DNA of 5,726 bases from Verrucomicrobia bacterium UBA4286 (lineage in GTDB: Bacteria > Verrucomicrobiota > Kiritimatiellia > RFP12 > UBA1067): assembly GCA_002395905.1 (NCBI GenBank), contig DGVK01000052.1, positions 1 to 5,726 on the forward strand. The letters are read 5' to 3'. This document shows positions 5,549 through 5,726 of this stretch, piece by piece (the stretch's first letter is position 1; every line of letters starts with the position of its first letter). A program made the position numbers and the translations under genes. Below the pieces are notes generated by a model. That model ran no database searches. It saw only the letters and a list, made by a program, of their open reading frames with translations, and was not told where the DNA came from.

Positions 5549-5726
5549 TCATGCCGCGCCCTTCGCCATCTCCACGCGCTTCAACGCCTCGCGCCTGCGC
5601 TGGATGCGGTTGATTTGCTCCTCGTAGACAGGGTCACGGCAACGGGCGAGGACGCCCGCTCGCCCGGGCAGGGGGTGGCGCACGCCTACCCCCGGGGGTA
5701 GCACGGTGCTACCCCCCAACCAGCAC
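5549..5726 (-). CDS. Possible C-terminal end of a convergent minus-strand gene (partial)
   Basis: On the minus strand one frame is open from the window edge to TGA at 5551-5549, about 58 codons. Its last ~30 residues (RDPVYEEQINRIQRRREAL... ending KRVEMAKGAA) look protein-like: charged and helix-forming, with Glu/Arg/Gln spacing as in a C-terminal amphipathic helix. The upstream part, about 5641-5726, is Gly/Pro-rich and crosses the palindromic repeats, so it may be noncoding sequence that is open by chance, or repeat DNA inserted into the gene. No ATG start lies upstream in the visible frame. The stop would face the NeuD-like gene tail-to-tail with a six-base gap. No family is recognised, and the tail could equally be a gene remnant. 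Confidence 0.35.
   Translation of the reverse strand, partial: CWLGGSTVLPPGVGVRHPLPGRAGVLARCRDPVYEEQINRIQRRREALKRVEMAKGAA
5643..5666. repeat. GC-rich inverted repeat
   Basis: CGGGCGAG (5643-5650) is the exact reverse complement of CTCGCCCG (5659-5666), with an eight-base loop. The loop contains another CGCCCG (5653-5658) that can instead pair with CGGGCG (5643-5648) around AGGA. Two mutually exclusive hairpins are therefore possible. It sits beside the tandem palindromes at 5671-5716 and may belong to the same intergenic repeat cluster. Confidence 0.5.
5671..5716. repeat. Two tandem 23-base palindromic units
   Basis: Unit 1 (5671-5693) and unit 2 (5694-5716) abut exactly; each starts GGGGGT and ends ACCCCC. 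Unit 2 is a perfect odd palindrome with 11-base arms (GGGGGTAGCAC and GTGCTACCCCC) around a central G at 5705. Unit 1 keeps an 8-base arm including one G-T pair, with a diverged centre. The junction itself is also palindromic (CTACCCCC against GGGGGTAG). The layout resembles REP/BIME-like intergenic palindromes. The window ends ten bases later, so the full extent is unknown. Confidence 0.7.

Noticed and set aside
4687..5613. Plus-strand open frame overlapping the NeuD-like gene in another frame
   Set aside because: Arg-rich shadow translation; the overlapping frame 4898-5542 shows unmistakable hexapeptide-repeat acyltransferase features.
5671..5716. Tandem 23-base units as a CRISPR array
   Set aside because: The units abut with no spacers and are palindromic throughout, and no cas gene is visible.

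Overview
This is a GC-rich bacterial chromosome segment carrying mostly housekeeping genes. All confidently called genes lie on the + strand. Short-form rubredoxin points to an anaerobic or microaerophilic bacterium. The AspRS carries a non-discriminating-type histidine and the PGEFYQLD variant of motif 2. Sparse Shine-Dalgarno use and palindromic GC-rich repeats would suit an uncultured lineage such as the Verrucomicrobiota/Kiritimatiellota/Lentisphaerota group. That placement is only an impression from reading the proteins; no marker was searched.

Layout. (1) Bases 1-1447 form a tight same-strand run: the C-terminal half of adenylosuccinate synthetase (purA, cut by the window edge), a 44-residue rubredoxin, and the glycerol-3-phosphate acyltransferase PlsY, with gaps of 29 bases each. 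(2) An extended -10 promoter at 1456-1464 and a clear Shine-Dalgarno site precede aspS (1495-3300). aspS overlaps by 4 bases (GTGA) a small CPBP-type intramembrane protease gene (3297-3830). (3) A 129-base intergenic region (3831-3959) holds 11-base-spaced TTAACA repeats, a promoter, a long hairpin in the presumed leader and a possible 17-codon upstream ORF. It leads into an unrecognised exported or membrane-anchored protein (3960-4814). (4) A textbook intrinsic terminator (4854-4882) runs directly into the promoter of a NeuD/PglD-like sugar O/N-acyltransferase (4898-5542) that appears to be transcribed without a leader. (5) The right edge (5543-5726) holds the probable C-terminal end of a convergent minus-strand reading frame and a cluster of GC-rich palindromes, including two tandem 23-base palindromic units.

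Functionally the window mixes purine synthesis, phospholipid synthesis, aminoacyl-tRNA synthesis, a redox carrier and envelope-type proteins. There is no sign of a phage, transposon, CRISPR array or defence system. I do not see a convincing new multi-gene system. The points that merit follow-up are the regulatory architecture (terminator-promoter fusion with a leaderless start; hairpin plus upstream ORF), the repeated near-palindromic promoter motif, the unrecognised repeat-bearing exported protein, and the tandem palindromes at the right edge.
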